The notes below the pieces were generated by a model. The model searched no databases. It was not told where the DNA came from and was given only the letters and a program-made list of their open reading frames with translations. Of a stretch of 64,000 bases of DNA, positions 41,653 through 50,386 are shown in pieces. Each line of letters starts with the position of its first letter. The first letter of the stretch is position 1. This DNA is from Armatimonadota bacterium (GTDB taxonomy: Bacteria > Armatimonadota > Armatimonadia > Armatimonadales > Armatimonadaceae). The translations under genes were made by a program, and so were the position numbers. Location of the stretch: assembly GCA_026392155.1 (NCBI GenBank), contig JAPLCP010000054.1:24026-88025 (forward strand), in the 5' to 3' direction.

Positions 41653-44600
41653 TGAATCTCTAGTTGCTCCCCCGTGGACTCGGCACGCAAGGTGGTGCCG
41701 TACATCGGGGTGAGCGCGGTGGGGAGGGCATGTGCGACTCCTGTGGTCTGGGCGCGTAGATGGTACTCGTAGACATGCTTGCCCTTCGCCAGCCGCCGGG
41801 CAAAGAGCGCCACCCGATCGTCACGGATGTCTATATGCGAGTACCAGTAGTTCCACTCCCCGTAGGAGTCTTCCTCCTCAAGCGTGCCGCGAGCATTGGG
41901 CTCAAAGCCCGAGGGGAAGCGATCCTCCAGAAGAATGTACTCCAGCGGCTGGTCGGCCTCCACAATGAGGCGCACCCGAACCGTGTCGCCCTGAGTGAAC
42001 TTCGTGCTGGCGGCCTCGGGGATGAGACCCTTGGGGCCAGAAGCGAGCTTGATGTACTCACGTCGCACTTTAAGCCCCTTGGCTTCCAGAGCGGGCAGCG
42101 TTGTCGCTCGCGTTGTCTGGCGTAGAGTGGCTGTGGCGTAGCCCGAGCCCGCAAGGGCCAGGGAGTTCTCGCCACTCTGAAGTGCTGTTCCGGGCACGGT
42201 TACTTCTAGGAGTCGTCCCCGTTTCGCCAGCGTGAGTGGCTTGCCATTGAGCGTGACTTGTGGACGAGCGAGATTGGGGATTGGAGTGGCGTACTCGGGG
42301 AGCTGGCAGAGGGTCGAGACCACAAACGCTGTGTCGCGGGTGTCGCCGAAGTAGCCGTCGGTCTGGGTAGAGAGCAGGAAGCGTGTCGCTGGGCCGAGCA
42401 GGGGGCTCTTGGGGTTGGTGGCGAGCAGGGCACGAGTCGCCAGTGCGGTGGTCATGCGCTCGGTGGCGTTCCAGGAGGCTCCTTCATTGGCCCAGTGCGC
42501 AAGGACTCCATCCATCACGGCCTTCTTCTCCAGCGCGGCGGCGTAGGGCTTGGCGTCCAGCCCGACCGTTTTACAAAAGAGCGTCAGCCATGCTAGGGTC
42601 TCGGGGCGCTTGGCTGCGGATGGGCCGAAGCGGGTCAGCAGTGCCGTGAGCTTGGGCGCTCCCTGCTGGCGCACCCGTGCGCCGTCCACGCGGCTCAGCA
42701 CATAGAGCGCAAAGGCCGTCTCTGAGGTGATTTTCTTCGGGTTCTCCAGCAGGGGCCAGAGTGACTTTGCCCCTTTCTCAAGGAGCATCGGAGGCACAGC
42801 ATAGCCCGCATCCCGTGCCTCGGTGAGGCCCCAGAGCGCGTAGGTCGTGAGCCAGGGATCGGCGGCATCTTTGTACCACCAGCCCCAGCCGTTGTCACCC
42901 TGAAGCTGTGCCCCGAGCCGGGTGATTCCTGCCGTCACCAGCGTTTCATCCGCGACTTTGGCAGCCATGAGCGGGACAAAGCGGCTGACAGTCTGTTCCA
43001 CGCAGCCGTAGGGGTATTTCTTGAGGTACTCGGTGGCCTCGGTCACGGTCTCACGCAGGCTCGGCGCGACCCGAATCGTCACAAACGAGCGCTCTGGGAC
43101 GGCATCGGCGGGAAGCGAGAGCTTTGCTGTGGGAGCCAGCGCGATATTGGTCAGCGTCTCCCGTGAGAAGGGCCGCACGGTGAGGGGCAGCTTGACCCCA
43201 TCGGTGAGCTTGGTATCGGTCCAGCCTTCAAGAGTTACCTCGGTAGACTCAGGCATTGTGCCCGGCACGGTCCAGCTCCAGCTTGTCTCTCCCACTGTCC
43301 CCGATGCTACGGTCAGGGTCTTTTCCTCAACGGGAAGCCCGAGCGCCTTGAGCTGTAGGTGCGCGGTCTGCGACTGGCCGGAGTTGTTGTGAACCAGCCC
43401 ACTCAGCTTGACCTGATCGCCCTCCACCACAAAGCGGGGCATGTCGAGGCGCACAAAAAACGGACGGTTGACAATAATCTTCGCCCGTGCATAGCCCACG
43501 GCGGTCTGGTCGGTGATGGCATTGGCCACGGCGCGCCAGGTTGTGAGGTTATCGGGGAGCGTGAAGCTCACTTTCGCGTGGCCCGTAAGGTCGGTGCGAA
43601 GGGCTGCGTTCCAGTAGGCCGTGTCCACGAACTTCTCGCGGGTCTTGACTTTAATGCCATCTTTACCGTCGCCTGCCAGGTAGAGTATCTCAAATGAGTG
43701 ACGGGTGCGCACGCGGCTGGTGCGGTGGGGATAAAACGTCTTGCGGAGCGCCTTGGGATCGTCCTCTTTCAGCGCGTAGATCGCCTCGTCGGCCACGGAG
43801 AGTGTCAGCTCGGTGGCGACGGGCTTGCCGTCGCTATCGGTGATGGCGATATCAAAGTTGGCTTGGTCGCCGGGCTCGTACTGGGACTTGTCCGGGGTAA
43901 GCGCGATGCTGAGCGTCTTTCGTGGGAGCGTGACCCTGAGCGGGGTTTCGGTCTGAGCGAAGGTCTTGTTGCGGATGTAGCAGGCCGCCAGCGAGACATT
44001 GGGGCCGTACTCGTCCAAGACCGGCACCTCGACCGTCGTGACATTCTGGCGAATGGGAACTGACATGGTCTTGTAGATCCGCTCGCCCTCAATGGTCAAG
44101 ATCGCCGTCTGACCGGTCTCCGCCGCCCCGATCACGACACGCGCGGTCTCGCCAGGGGCGTAGCTGCGCTTGTCGGTGGCCAGCGTTAGCCCCGAGAGAC
44201 CGCTTTGCGCCAGATCCGTGTCCCCATCACTGGCGGGCGTCACCCAGAGTGTCTGGTGGGTCTGCGCCTCGCGGCCTTTTGCGTCTTTAGCCGTGGCAAT
44301 TAGATCGATATCGCCACTCTTGGGCAGGGTCACGGTGAGAATCGCCCGTCCGTCCTCGCCCGTGATGGCTTGTTGCGGCGGAACTACGGCTACGATGGCT
44401 TTTTTCTCGTAGTGCTCTACCCGCAGGCTCACCGGAGAGTTCGGAAGTGGCTTGCCCTCATGGTCGCGCACGGTGACAAAGAGCTTGGTTGGCTGACCAG
44501 CCCGTGCCAGATAGCCCTCGGGAGTCAGCGCCACTTTCACCTCGGCGGCAGTGACACTCACATCGGTGCTGCTCTCGACTTCGCGCTGGGCATCGTCGGT

Positions 44601-46379
44601 GATATAGGCCGTCAGCTTGTAGCGCTCAGTCTGCGGCGGGAACACGCGCTTAGGCGCTTCTTCGTCTTCATTTTCCCTGTCTTGCGTCTCTTCGTTGTGT
44701 TTTTCGGGCTCGGTGGGCAGGCGAAGCACTAAGCGCCCCGTGCCGTCCAATCTCCCTTCCCCATCTGCTACCAAGCTCCCGGAGCCGTAGTCCTCACTCG
44801 TAAGGTCTTCCTCAAGGCTCGGCCAGCCCGTGTTGTCGTAGTCGGCGCTCCAGTCGGTCTCGCGGGTCAGGCTCCAGTGGACTTTTGCGTTGGCGACGGG
44901 CGCACCGAAGTAATACGTTGCTGCAACGGTGGCCTCCAGAGTGGAGTTTCGTAAAATCCGCGTCTGCGTGGGCGTCACTTTCACCGAGAACTCTGGCTTG
45001 CGGTACGACGCGATCTCGATGCTGTGGGTCTGCTCTTGGCCATCGATGCTCACCTGGAGATCATAAAATCCTGTGGGAGCCTCGGCGCTCAGTGTGAACT
45101 CTCCGATCACGGCCCCCGTGGCGCTAATAGGCCGGGTCTCTTTTAGTACCTCAAGCCCTGTCGGATCCGTTAGCTTGATCTCGGCAGTGCCCTTGTTGGG
45201 GACAGTATAGGCATATGGGCTGCCTGGCGTGGGGCGGCGCAAGATAGTCTTGTAGTGAACGGTCTGGCCCGGACGGTAGAGAGGTCGGTCGGTGATGGTG
45301 TGGGCGATCAGGCTCTGGCTCTCAGGATCGGAGCCGCTTTGCTCATAGACCATCGTCTCGTCGTTGCCAATCGTGGCCAAGAGCGCCGTCCCTGCGGTCT
45401 GCGCCGACGGCAGGCTGAGGGTCGCCAGCCCACGATTATCCGTCGTGCCTCGCGCTGTCTCAGTGCCATTTAAGAAGTGCTGGATCAGCGCGCCGGGGCG
45501 GGGCTTACCGCTCTCTAGCTCGGCGGCGAAGGCCACTAAGCGGTTGTCGAGCGGGGAGCGAAAGGTCACCAGCGCGGTGTCCGTGGCGTGTACCCAGCTC
45601 CAGACCGACTCTTTGTCGTGAATCAGCCGGGCAAAGTAGAGCCCTGGCTGGTTCTTAACACCCTTGAGCGGCAGACGGAGCGTGAAGAACCCCTCGGCAT
45701 CCACGCGGGGAATCGCTTGGGTGTCGGTGGCAAGCGGCGTCTCACAAAGCGACTGGAGCGCTGCCGGGAGCTTGCTGGTATCGTCGCCGTAGCGGTTGCC
45801 GAGCCGTCCCAGTGCCAGAGCGCGCTCGGGTTTGGAGAGGACCTCGGAGAGCCGCGCACGGTAGAGTTCGACGGAGATTTTCTGCCCCGTGTCCCCAATG
45901 CCCGTGATGGTCAGCATCGGGGTTTCTTTGGTTCCAAACGTGCGCTGCTGCGTGTAGGCCAGCTCCAGTGTCGCGCCCGTCGGCTTGAGCACGACAGCTG
46001 TCGCGGTGGTCTTTGCCTCCGTGACCGTGATGGTCTGCGGGGGGCTGGAGTGGTGCGACGCTGAGTCTACCACTCTATAGGTACCCACAGGGATATGCCG
46101 GAAGGAAAAGTGCCCTTGGCGATCCGTCTTGGTGCGCCAGCTGCGGCTGTCGCTCTCGGAGAGGAGAGAGACGCGGCTATAGGCAAAAGGCTGGCTGTTA
46201 CGAGCGAATGTCACGGTGCCCTCGACCGCTCCCACGGGCTCGCTCTGGGTGAAGAGTAAACCAAAGCCAACTAAGATCAACAAAACGGCGGCGAGGGGGG
46301 CTACCCCCCTAACCCCCGCCGGGCGGGGGGACAAAACAGTATTCTCCCCCGCTGGGCGGGGGCTGGGGGGGAGGCTCAT
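41649..46379 (-). CDS. Alpha-2-macroglobulin family protein with thioester motif
   Basis: 1576 residues. An N-terminal membrane anchor (APLAAVLLILVGFGLLFT) is followed by a carboxypeptidase-regulatory-like domain (GTVTFARNSQPFAYSRVSLL), several macroglobulin beta-domains, the bait/ANA region, and the thioester YPYGCVEQTVSRFVP with Cys1126 and Gln1129. The terpenoid-cyclase-like and receptor-binding domains follow. Bacterial A2Ms trap proteases at the envelope. Usually they partner with PbpC, which is absent. The first ~27 residues are encoded by GC-rich palindromes. The start overlaps the upstream stop as ATGA. Confidence 0.92.
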   Translation of the reverse strand: MSLPPSPRPAGENTVLSPRPAGVRGVAPLAAVLLILVGFGLLFTQSEPVGAVEGTVTFARNSQPFAYSRVSLLSESDSRSWRTKTDRQGHFSFRHIPVGTYRVVDSASHHSSPPQTITVTEAKTTATAVVLKPTGATLELAYTQQRTFGTKETPMLTITGIGDTGQKISVELYRARLSEVLSKPERALALGRLGNRYGDDTSKLPAALQSLCETPLATDTQAIPRVDAEGFFTLRLPLKGVKNQPGLYFARLIHDKESVWSWVHATDTALVTFRSPLDNRLVAFAAELESGKPRPGALIQHFLNGTETARGTTDNRGLATLSLPSAQTAGTALLATIGNDETMVYEQSGSDPESQSLIAHTITDRPLYRPGQTVHYKTILRRPTPGSPYAYTVPNKGTAEIKLTDPTGLEVLKETRPISATGAVIGEFTLSAEAPTGFYDLQVSIDGQEQTHSIEIASYRKPEFSVKVTPTQTRILRNSTLEATVAATYYFGAPVANAKVHWSLTRETDWSADYDNTGWPSLEEDLTSEDYGSGSLVADGEGRLDGTGRLVLRLPTEPEKHNEETQDRENEDEEAPKRVFPPQTERYKLTAYITDDAQREVESSTDVSVTAAEVKVALTPEGYLARAGQPTKLFVTVRDHEGKPLPNSPVSLRVEHYEKKAIVAVVPPQQAITGEDGRAILTVTLPKSGDIDLIATAKDAKGREAQTHQTLWVTPASDGDTDLAQSGLSGLTLATDKRSYAPGETARVVIGAAETGQTAILTIEGERIYKTMSVPIRQNVTTVEVPVLDEYGPNVSLAACYIRNKTFAQTETPLRVTLPRKTLSIALTPDKSQYEPGDQANFDIAITDSDGKPVATELTLSVADEAIYALKEDDPKALRKTFYPHRTSRVRTRHSFEILYLAGDGKDGIKVKTREKFVDTAYWNAALRTDLTGHAKVSFTLPDNLTTWRAVANAITDQTAVGYARAKIIVNRPFFVRLDMPRFVVEGDQVKLSGLVHNNSGQSQTAHLQLKALGLPVEEKTLTVASGTVGETSWSWTVPGTMPESTEVTLEGWTDTKLTDGVKLPLTVRPFSRETLTNIALAPTAKLSLPADAVPERSFVTIRVAPSLRETVTEATEYLKKYPYGCVEQTVSRFVPLMAAKVADETLVTAGITRLGAQLQGDNGWGWWYKDAADPWLTTYALWGLTEARDAGYAVPPMLLEKGAKSLWPLLENPKKITSETAFALYVLSRVDGARVRQQGAPKLTALLTRFGPSAAKRPETLAWLTLFCKTVGLDAKPYAAALEKKAVMDGVLAHWANEGASWNATERMTTALATRALLATNPKSPLLGPATRFLLSTQTDGYFGDTRDTAFVVSTLCQLPEYATPIPNLARPQVTLNGKPLTLAKRGRLLEVTVPGTALQSGENSLALAGSGYATATLRQTTRATTLPALEAKGLKVRREYIKLASGPKGLIPEAASTKFTQGDTVRVRLIVEADQPLEYILLEDRFPSGFEPNARGTLEEEDSYGEWNYWYSHIDIRDDRVALFARRLAKGKHVYEYHLRAQTTGVAHALPTALTPMYGTTLRAESTGEQLEIH
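46295..46373. repeat. Two GC-rich palindromes encoding the N-terminus of the macroglobulin
   Basis: CCCCCGCC/GGCGGGGG around 46313-46329 and a similar element around 46346-46362, with C- and G-runs outside. They encode the repeated SPRPAG segments before the membrane anchor. They belong to the same general class as the elements at 5875, 13940, 57383 and 60596. Confidence 0.65.
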
Positions 46380-47698
46380 TGACGTTTCTTCTCCAGCTGG
46401 TAGCCAACTCCAGCGACAATCAGCCAGGCGAGCCCGATTCCTGCGACCAGCTCGAGGCGGGCGAGGCGGGTTCTATCGGCGAGGGGGGCCAGGTGCCCTA
46501 AAAGCTGCGCGACTGTGGCGGCGACTCCCAGAGCAAACAGGGGGGCTAGAGTTTTGGTCTTCTCCGACGCGGCGCTCCAGAGCTGCCCGGCGAGCAGGCC
46601 TAGCACCAGAGTTAGCCCCGCACGTGGCCCGTAGAGAATCGTCAGGGCCGTCGGGAGCGCAAGCAGGGTCGCACCTGCACCCAGCAGTGAGCCTGCCGCC
46701 TGAGCGAGCATGGGGAGCAAGCCACCGAGCAGCAAGCCCAGCAGCAAGTACTGCTCGTGGAGCCCGAAGCCACGCGTCTCGTCAAAGCGCTGTGCCACCA
46801 GCCGCCAGAGCGCCGCCACGGCTAGTGCGGCCAGAGCGGGGAGGAGTGTCTCGTGTTCCTCGGTGAGGAGTGTCAGTAACGCCAATCCAACGGCGAGCAG
46901 AGCAACTCCATAGCCTTGGCCAGTGTGGTTGGCGGAGGTAATGGCAAGAACCATCGCCAGCACACCCAGCGTCCGGTACTTGGCTCCCAGGCAGAGGAGA
47001 AGCAGCGCAAGAGGAAATGCCGCCGCCGGTGTGGTAATCGGCCCCCAGTTACTCAGAGCTCCGACGGTTACGAGGGCCAAGGGACGAACTGCAAGAAGTA
47101 CCAAGATCACGTAGCCGACCATGCCGACCACCAGCCGTGAGCCTCCTGCCTTGATAAACATGAGAACCGTGGCCAAGAGAAGTGCGCCTGCGGTAAAGAT
47201 CATCGGAAAGCTCAGCCAGCCCGTCTTGATCGTCCCAGTAGGCCGAAATGTTCCCAGGCAAGAGGCTGTTGCCACACTCACGGCCAGTGCGCCTACGACT
47301 GTCAACGTGGGAAGGGCTTCAGGATTGCGCCAGCCGACTATGCAGAGCGCGGCAAGAAGCCCGAGCGTTGCACCGAGCAGGTTCTCCAGAGGGAACATCC
47401 CGTGCAGGCTTAGAAGCAAGACCAGCGGAGTCAGTGCCAGTCCTGCCGCCGCGACAGGCTTTTCTTGAAGCGCTAGCCAGCCTGCGAGCGCCCCAAAAAC
47501 GCCGCCCAGAAGCACGCCCAGTCCGAGCGCCTGTCCCGGTGCAAACGCCCCGGTGGAGGGGAGGGAGAGAAGAAAGGCGAGCAGACCCGGCAAGGCCGCC
47601 TGCCAGGGGAATGCGACTCTCTTCCGAGGCGGCAGCAAGCCCACTCCTCCCACCAACAAACTTAACACTAGGGCGACGATCAGTAGGCCACGTTCCAT
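46376..47698 (-). CDS. Polytopic membrane protein of unknown function
   Basis: 440 residues from the ATG at 47698, with AGAGG six bases upstream. About 13 hydrophobic helices, Leu/Ala/Gly-rich, almost no soluble loops. No transporter motif was recognised. First gene of the operon macroglobulin - small proteins - ABC-2 permeases, and it overlaps the macroglobulin start by four bases; a role in anchoring or assembling that envelope system is plausible but inferred only from position. Confidence 0.7.
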   Translation of the reverse strand: MERGLLIVALVLSLLVGGVGLLPPRKRVAFPWQAALPGLLAFLLSLPSTGAFAPGQALGLGVLLGGVFGALAGWLALQEKPVAAAGLALTPLVLLLSLHGMFPLENLLGATLGLLAALCIVGWRNPEALPTLTVVGALAVSVATASCLGTFRPTGTIKTGWLSFPMIFTAGALLLATVLMFIKAGGSRLVVGMVGYVILVLLAVRPLALVTVGALSNWGPITTPAAAFPLALLLLCLGAKYRTLGVLAMVLAITSANHTGQGYGVALLAVGLALLTLLTEEHETLLPALAALAVAALWRLVAQRFDETRGFGLHEQYLLLGLLLGGLLPMLAQAAGSLLGAGATLLALPTALTILYGPRAGLTLVLGLLAGQLWSAASEKTKTLAPLFALGVAATVAQLLGHLAPLADRTRLARLELVAGIGLAWLIVAGVGYQLEKKRQ

Positions 47699-47790
47699 GA
47701 GTACCTCTTTGAACAAACTCTACTCGTAAGTATACCCGTATCGCGGGAAAGCTATGATAGAATTTAGCAAGAGGCTACTTCTTGACCAAG

Positions 47791-47868
47791 GCCTGCCCTA
47801 CCGCAATGCTGCGCCACGTCTGTGCGGGAACCCAGCTCTCTGATTCTGCGAGAACTGGGTGGGCTTTT
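47791..47868 (+). ncRNA. Structured intergenic segment, possible non-coding RNA
   Basis: The 286-base gap before the J-domain gene has no open frame. It can fold as a closing stem (GCCTGCCC with GGGTGGGC, two G-U pairs) around a hairpin CCGCA...TGCGG, with a competing hairpin ACCCAG...CTGGGT next to it and TTTT after. The overlap of the last hairpin with the closing stem gives two alternative folds. No Rfam family was recognised. The rest of the gap (47869-47984) has only a short TATGG/CCATA hairpin. Confidence 0.3.
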
Positions 47869-47984
47869 CGTCCTGCGGCGAGGTTTGCGCCAGAGCGTGA
47901 TGCAAAATTATGGCTTGTCTGCCGATAACCATAGCAGAGAATTAGGATGAGTGTATCTAACCCCGTTACTCAAAGATCATTCGT

Positions 47985-49157
47985 ATGACCGTTAAGTCCT
48001 GGACGACGTTTAATTGCTATGAGGTGCTAGAGGTGCCCGTGGAAGTCTCCGATGAGGAGATTCGTGCGGCGTTTAAGCATGCATCTCGGCGAGCACACCC
48101 GGATCTGGGCGGCTCACATGAGGCACAGGTACGGGTCAATATTGCCTATGAGGTACTGAGCAACGCGGAGCTACGCAGTAAACACGACCGGCACTGGAAG
48201 CTCGGCGCTAGCGCCACGGGCCCGATTGTTCCCTTCTTCACCGGCGAAGAAGCCCTCCGCAATCTCTGGACGGGCGTGGGGGGAAGCTCGCGAAAGCTCG
48301 CGGATGGGAAGACCTCCTCGGGGCTGGTGCGTCGCGTAAAAGATCGGATCACGCGGGATCGGGATCGGATTACTCTGGATCGCGAGAGCCGCAAGTCTGC
48401 CTGCGTGGACGAGTTTACGAAAAAGCTCCTCAAGGTCCGCCTGGAAGCCGCGGTTATTCTGCTGGCGATGGGCTTGTCAGGATTGGTAGGGGTTCTCTAC
48501 CCGGTTGCTTTTTTAGGGACGCTCGGTGGGGGCGCACTGCTGGTGCCTCGGCTACGCGGGGTGAACTTTGGAGTGGGCAGTGAGCTGAGCGTGGCACTCC
48601 TCGACCCACGGGCGGGCAGGCGGATTCAGGAGCTGGCCGAGCGGCTCTCCCAGGAGTCTGTGGCACGGGATCGGGAGCGGCTGGAAGTGCACTTTGCCGC
48701 CTTGGAGCAGCTTGGAAAGCTCGTCACGACCTCCACAAAAGCGGCAGACACGGAAAATCAGGTTCTCCGGCGCCTTCTGGCGACACTCTTTGTGCTTGGC
48801 CTCATGCCCACCCGGCACGATGCCTCCGCCAAACGCGTCGTGCTACAAGGAGAAGGGGAGTGGGCGGCGCTCTTTTACCAGCATGGGGTCAGCCAGCCCC
48901 TAGCGGTTGCCACGGTCGAGAGGATTCTCGATGCGCGTGCAGCTGTGGGAGCCCAAGCAGCGTTTCTCTACAACCAGGGCGGACTCTCTGAGAAAGCCGC
49001 GGAGTGTGCCGACAGTGCCTACGTCCGCTGGGTGGGGATACGTGAGCTAAACACATGGGCCAAGCAAGTCTGGACTTCTGAGAACGGTGGCCCCTCGGGC
49101 GATATTCTCCAGCGCCTCGCCGAGTTTAAGTCTTTCCTCGATACCCTTCCGGCATAG
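47985..49157 (+). CDS. J-domain (DnaJ-like) membrane protein
   Basis: 390 residues. The J domain is at the N-terminus: YEVLEVPVEVSDEEIRAAFK and HPD at residues 38-40 (RAHPDLGGS), so it can stimulate an Hsp70. A charged linker rich in Arg/Asp follows, then one or two hydrophobic helices (AAVILLAMGLSGLVGVLYPV) and a long helical C-terminal half with no zinc-finger or C-terminal DnaJ domains. It is a class C J-protein, probably membrane-associated. No dnaK lies nearby. Confidence 0.82.
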   Translation: MTVKSWTTFNCYEVLEVPVEVSDEEIRAAFKHASRRAHPDLGGSHEAQVRVNIAYEVLSNAELRSKHDRHWKLGASATGPIVPFFTGEEALRNLWTGVGGSSRKLADGKTSSGLVRRVKDRITRDRDRITLDRESRKSACVDEFTKKLLKVRLEAAVILLAMGLSGLVGVLYPVAFLGTLGGGALLVPRLRGVNFGVGSELSVALLDPRAGRRIQELAERLSQESVARDRERLEVHFAALEQLGKLVTTSTKAADTENQVLRRLLATLFVLGLMPTRHDASAKRVVLQGEGEWAALFYQHGVSQPLAVATVERILDARAAVGAQAAFLYNQGGLSEKAAECADSAYVRWVGIRELNTWAKQVWTSENGGPSGDILQRLAEFKSFLDTLPA

Positions 49158-49162
49158 GGTCG

Positions 49163-50347
49163 CTAGAGAGCAGCGCTGAACTCTATTTTCTGGCCAGGCA
49201 CGAGAGCATCGCAGGCGATCTGTAGTGTCTTGGCCTCTACCACCCCTGGAACTCGGCAGAGGCGCGTCTCACCGGCACAGAGTCCCTTCAGCGAGGTCGA
49301 GGAGCGCGTCGAGCCTACGGCAAAGTAGGCATCGTAGTAGAGCGGGGCGATTCCCGGGTTGCGCACGGTTATCTCCAGCCCTGCCGGAGTCACAAGTAGC
49401 TTCTCCACGTGAAAGCGGTAGCCCAGCGCCTGGCTTGCCTCACGAAAGCGCGTCATGGGCTGGTGCTCTGGCTGGTCGTTGGCAATCATAAAGGAGAGGT
49501 GGAAGCGCCGTGTGAGGGTCTCAAAGCGAGTCCCATGTGGGCCGCTCGGAGCCAGTGCTTCCTTCTGGTCGCTGTCCGTGTAGTAGCTTAGCTCCCCACC
49601 ACGTGGCGAGCTGCGCCAGCGCTCCTCACCAAAGAAACGCCAGTTCTTCGCGTTCTCCGTACTGTGGCTTTTGCAGAGAAATGAGTCGTCAAAGAGGCCA
49701 AAGTTGAGGGCAAGTAGGGACTTTTCTGCCGCAAAGGGCGTGCTTTCGTCATCGGCGGCATCAATGGAGAGCATCCAGGGTGTGGTCTTCCAGAGTGCGT
49801 TTTGGTGGCGCAGGAAGCGTGTCTGGAAGGCTTTTGTGGGAAAGGTCTTTCCCAGAGCAAACGGGCCATCGTAGAGATGGTACTCCGCCCAGAGCCCGAA
49901 GCCCACTTGCAGAAACGCAAGCCGTGGGTCGCTGTCGTAGCGGGCGGCGAGCTTCTCGAAAAATGCCAGAGTGCAGCGCTGCCACTCGGGGTGTGACCAG
50001 TCGGGAAAGCTTGTGTGCTTGCCTTCGCTCCTGCCCTTGGTTTCTTTGTAATCGGGCAGGGACTTTATATAGCCCGGCACCGTGGTGGGCTTGCCCACGT
50101 AGGTGTCGTAGAGGCGAATAATGGCCTGGTGCTTGCGGTGGGCGATGCTGTCTAAAAGCTTCTCTAAAGCGCTCCAGTCGTACTTATCTTTGCCCTTGAT
50201 GAGCTGATTGTAGCCTAGATAGCTGTACTCCAGCGAGATTGCGTCGGTACTGCGGTGCGGTGAGTCCTGCCAGAGAACGAGGCCCGTGAAGGGCTGAATC
50301 TGTGTGAGCTGGCGTGTGAGCGAGAGCCCTTTTTGTTGGGTTGGCAT
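49163..50347 (-). CDS. DUF4832-like glycosidase-fold protein
   Basis: 394 residues without a signal peptide. The N-terminal ~270 residues look like a TIM barrel (TGLVLWQDSPH, ISLEYSYLGYNQL, VGFGLWAEYHLYDGP with candidate acids), and the C-terminal ~100 residues a beta-sandwich (LLVTPAGLEITVRNPGIAPL), as in DUF4832 proteins. It lies 39 bases after a putative beta-galactosidase-like gene on the same strand, so both probably act in the same carbohydrate pathway. TACACT lies nine bases before the ATG. Confidence 0.65.
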   Translation of the reverse strand: MPTQQKGLSLTRQLTQIQPFTGLVLWQDSPHRSTDAISLEYSYLGYNQLIKGKDKYDWSALEKLLDSIAHRKHQAIIRLYDTYVGKPTTVPGYIKSLPDYKETKGRSEGKHTSFPDWSHPEWQRCTLAFFEKLAARYDSDPRLAFLQVGFGLWAEYHLYDGPFALGKTFPTKAFQTRFLRHQNALWKTTPWMLSIDAADDESTPFAAEKSLLALNFGLFDDSFLCKSHSTENAKNWRFFGEERWRSSPRGGELSYYTDSDQKEALAPSGPHGTRFETLTRRFHLSFMIANDQPEHQPMTRFREASQALGYRFHVEKLLVTPAGLEITVRNPGIAPLYYDAYFAVGSTRSSTSLKGLCAGETRLCRVPGVVEAKTLQIACDALVPGQKIEFSAAL

Positions 50348-50386
50348 GTCAGAAAAGTGTACCCTTGCAAAGCTTGCGCCCCACTC

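Noticed and set aside
47791..47868. tRNA, 6S RNA or SRP RNA gene
   Set aside because: No T-loop consensus, no SRP Alu/S-domain motif, and the 6S-like 3' sequence (CCTGCGGCGAGG) does not pair with the expected 5' arm.
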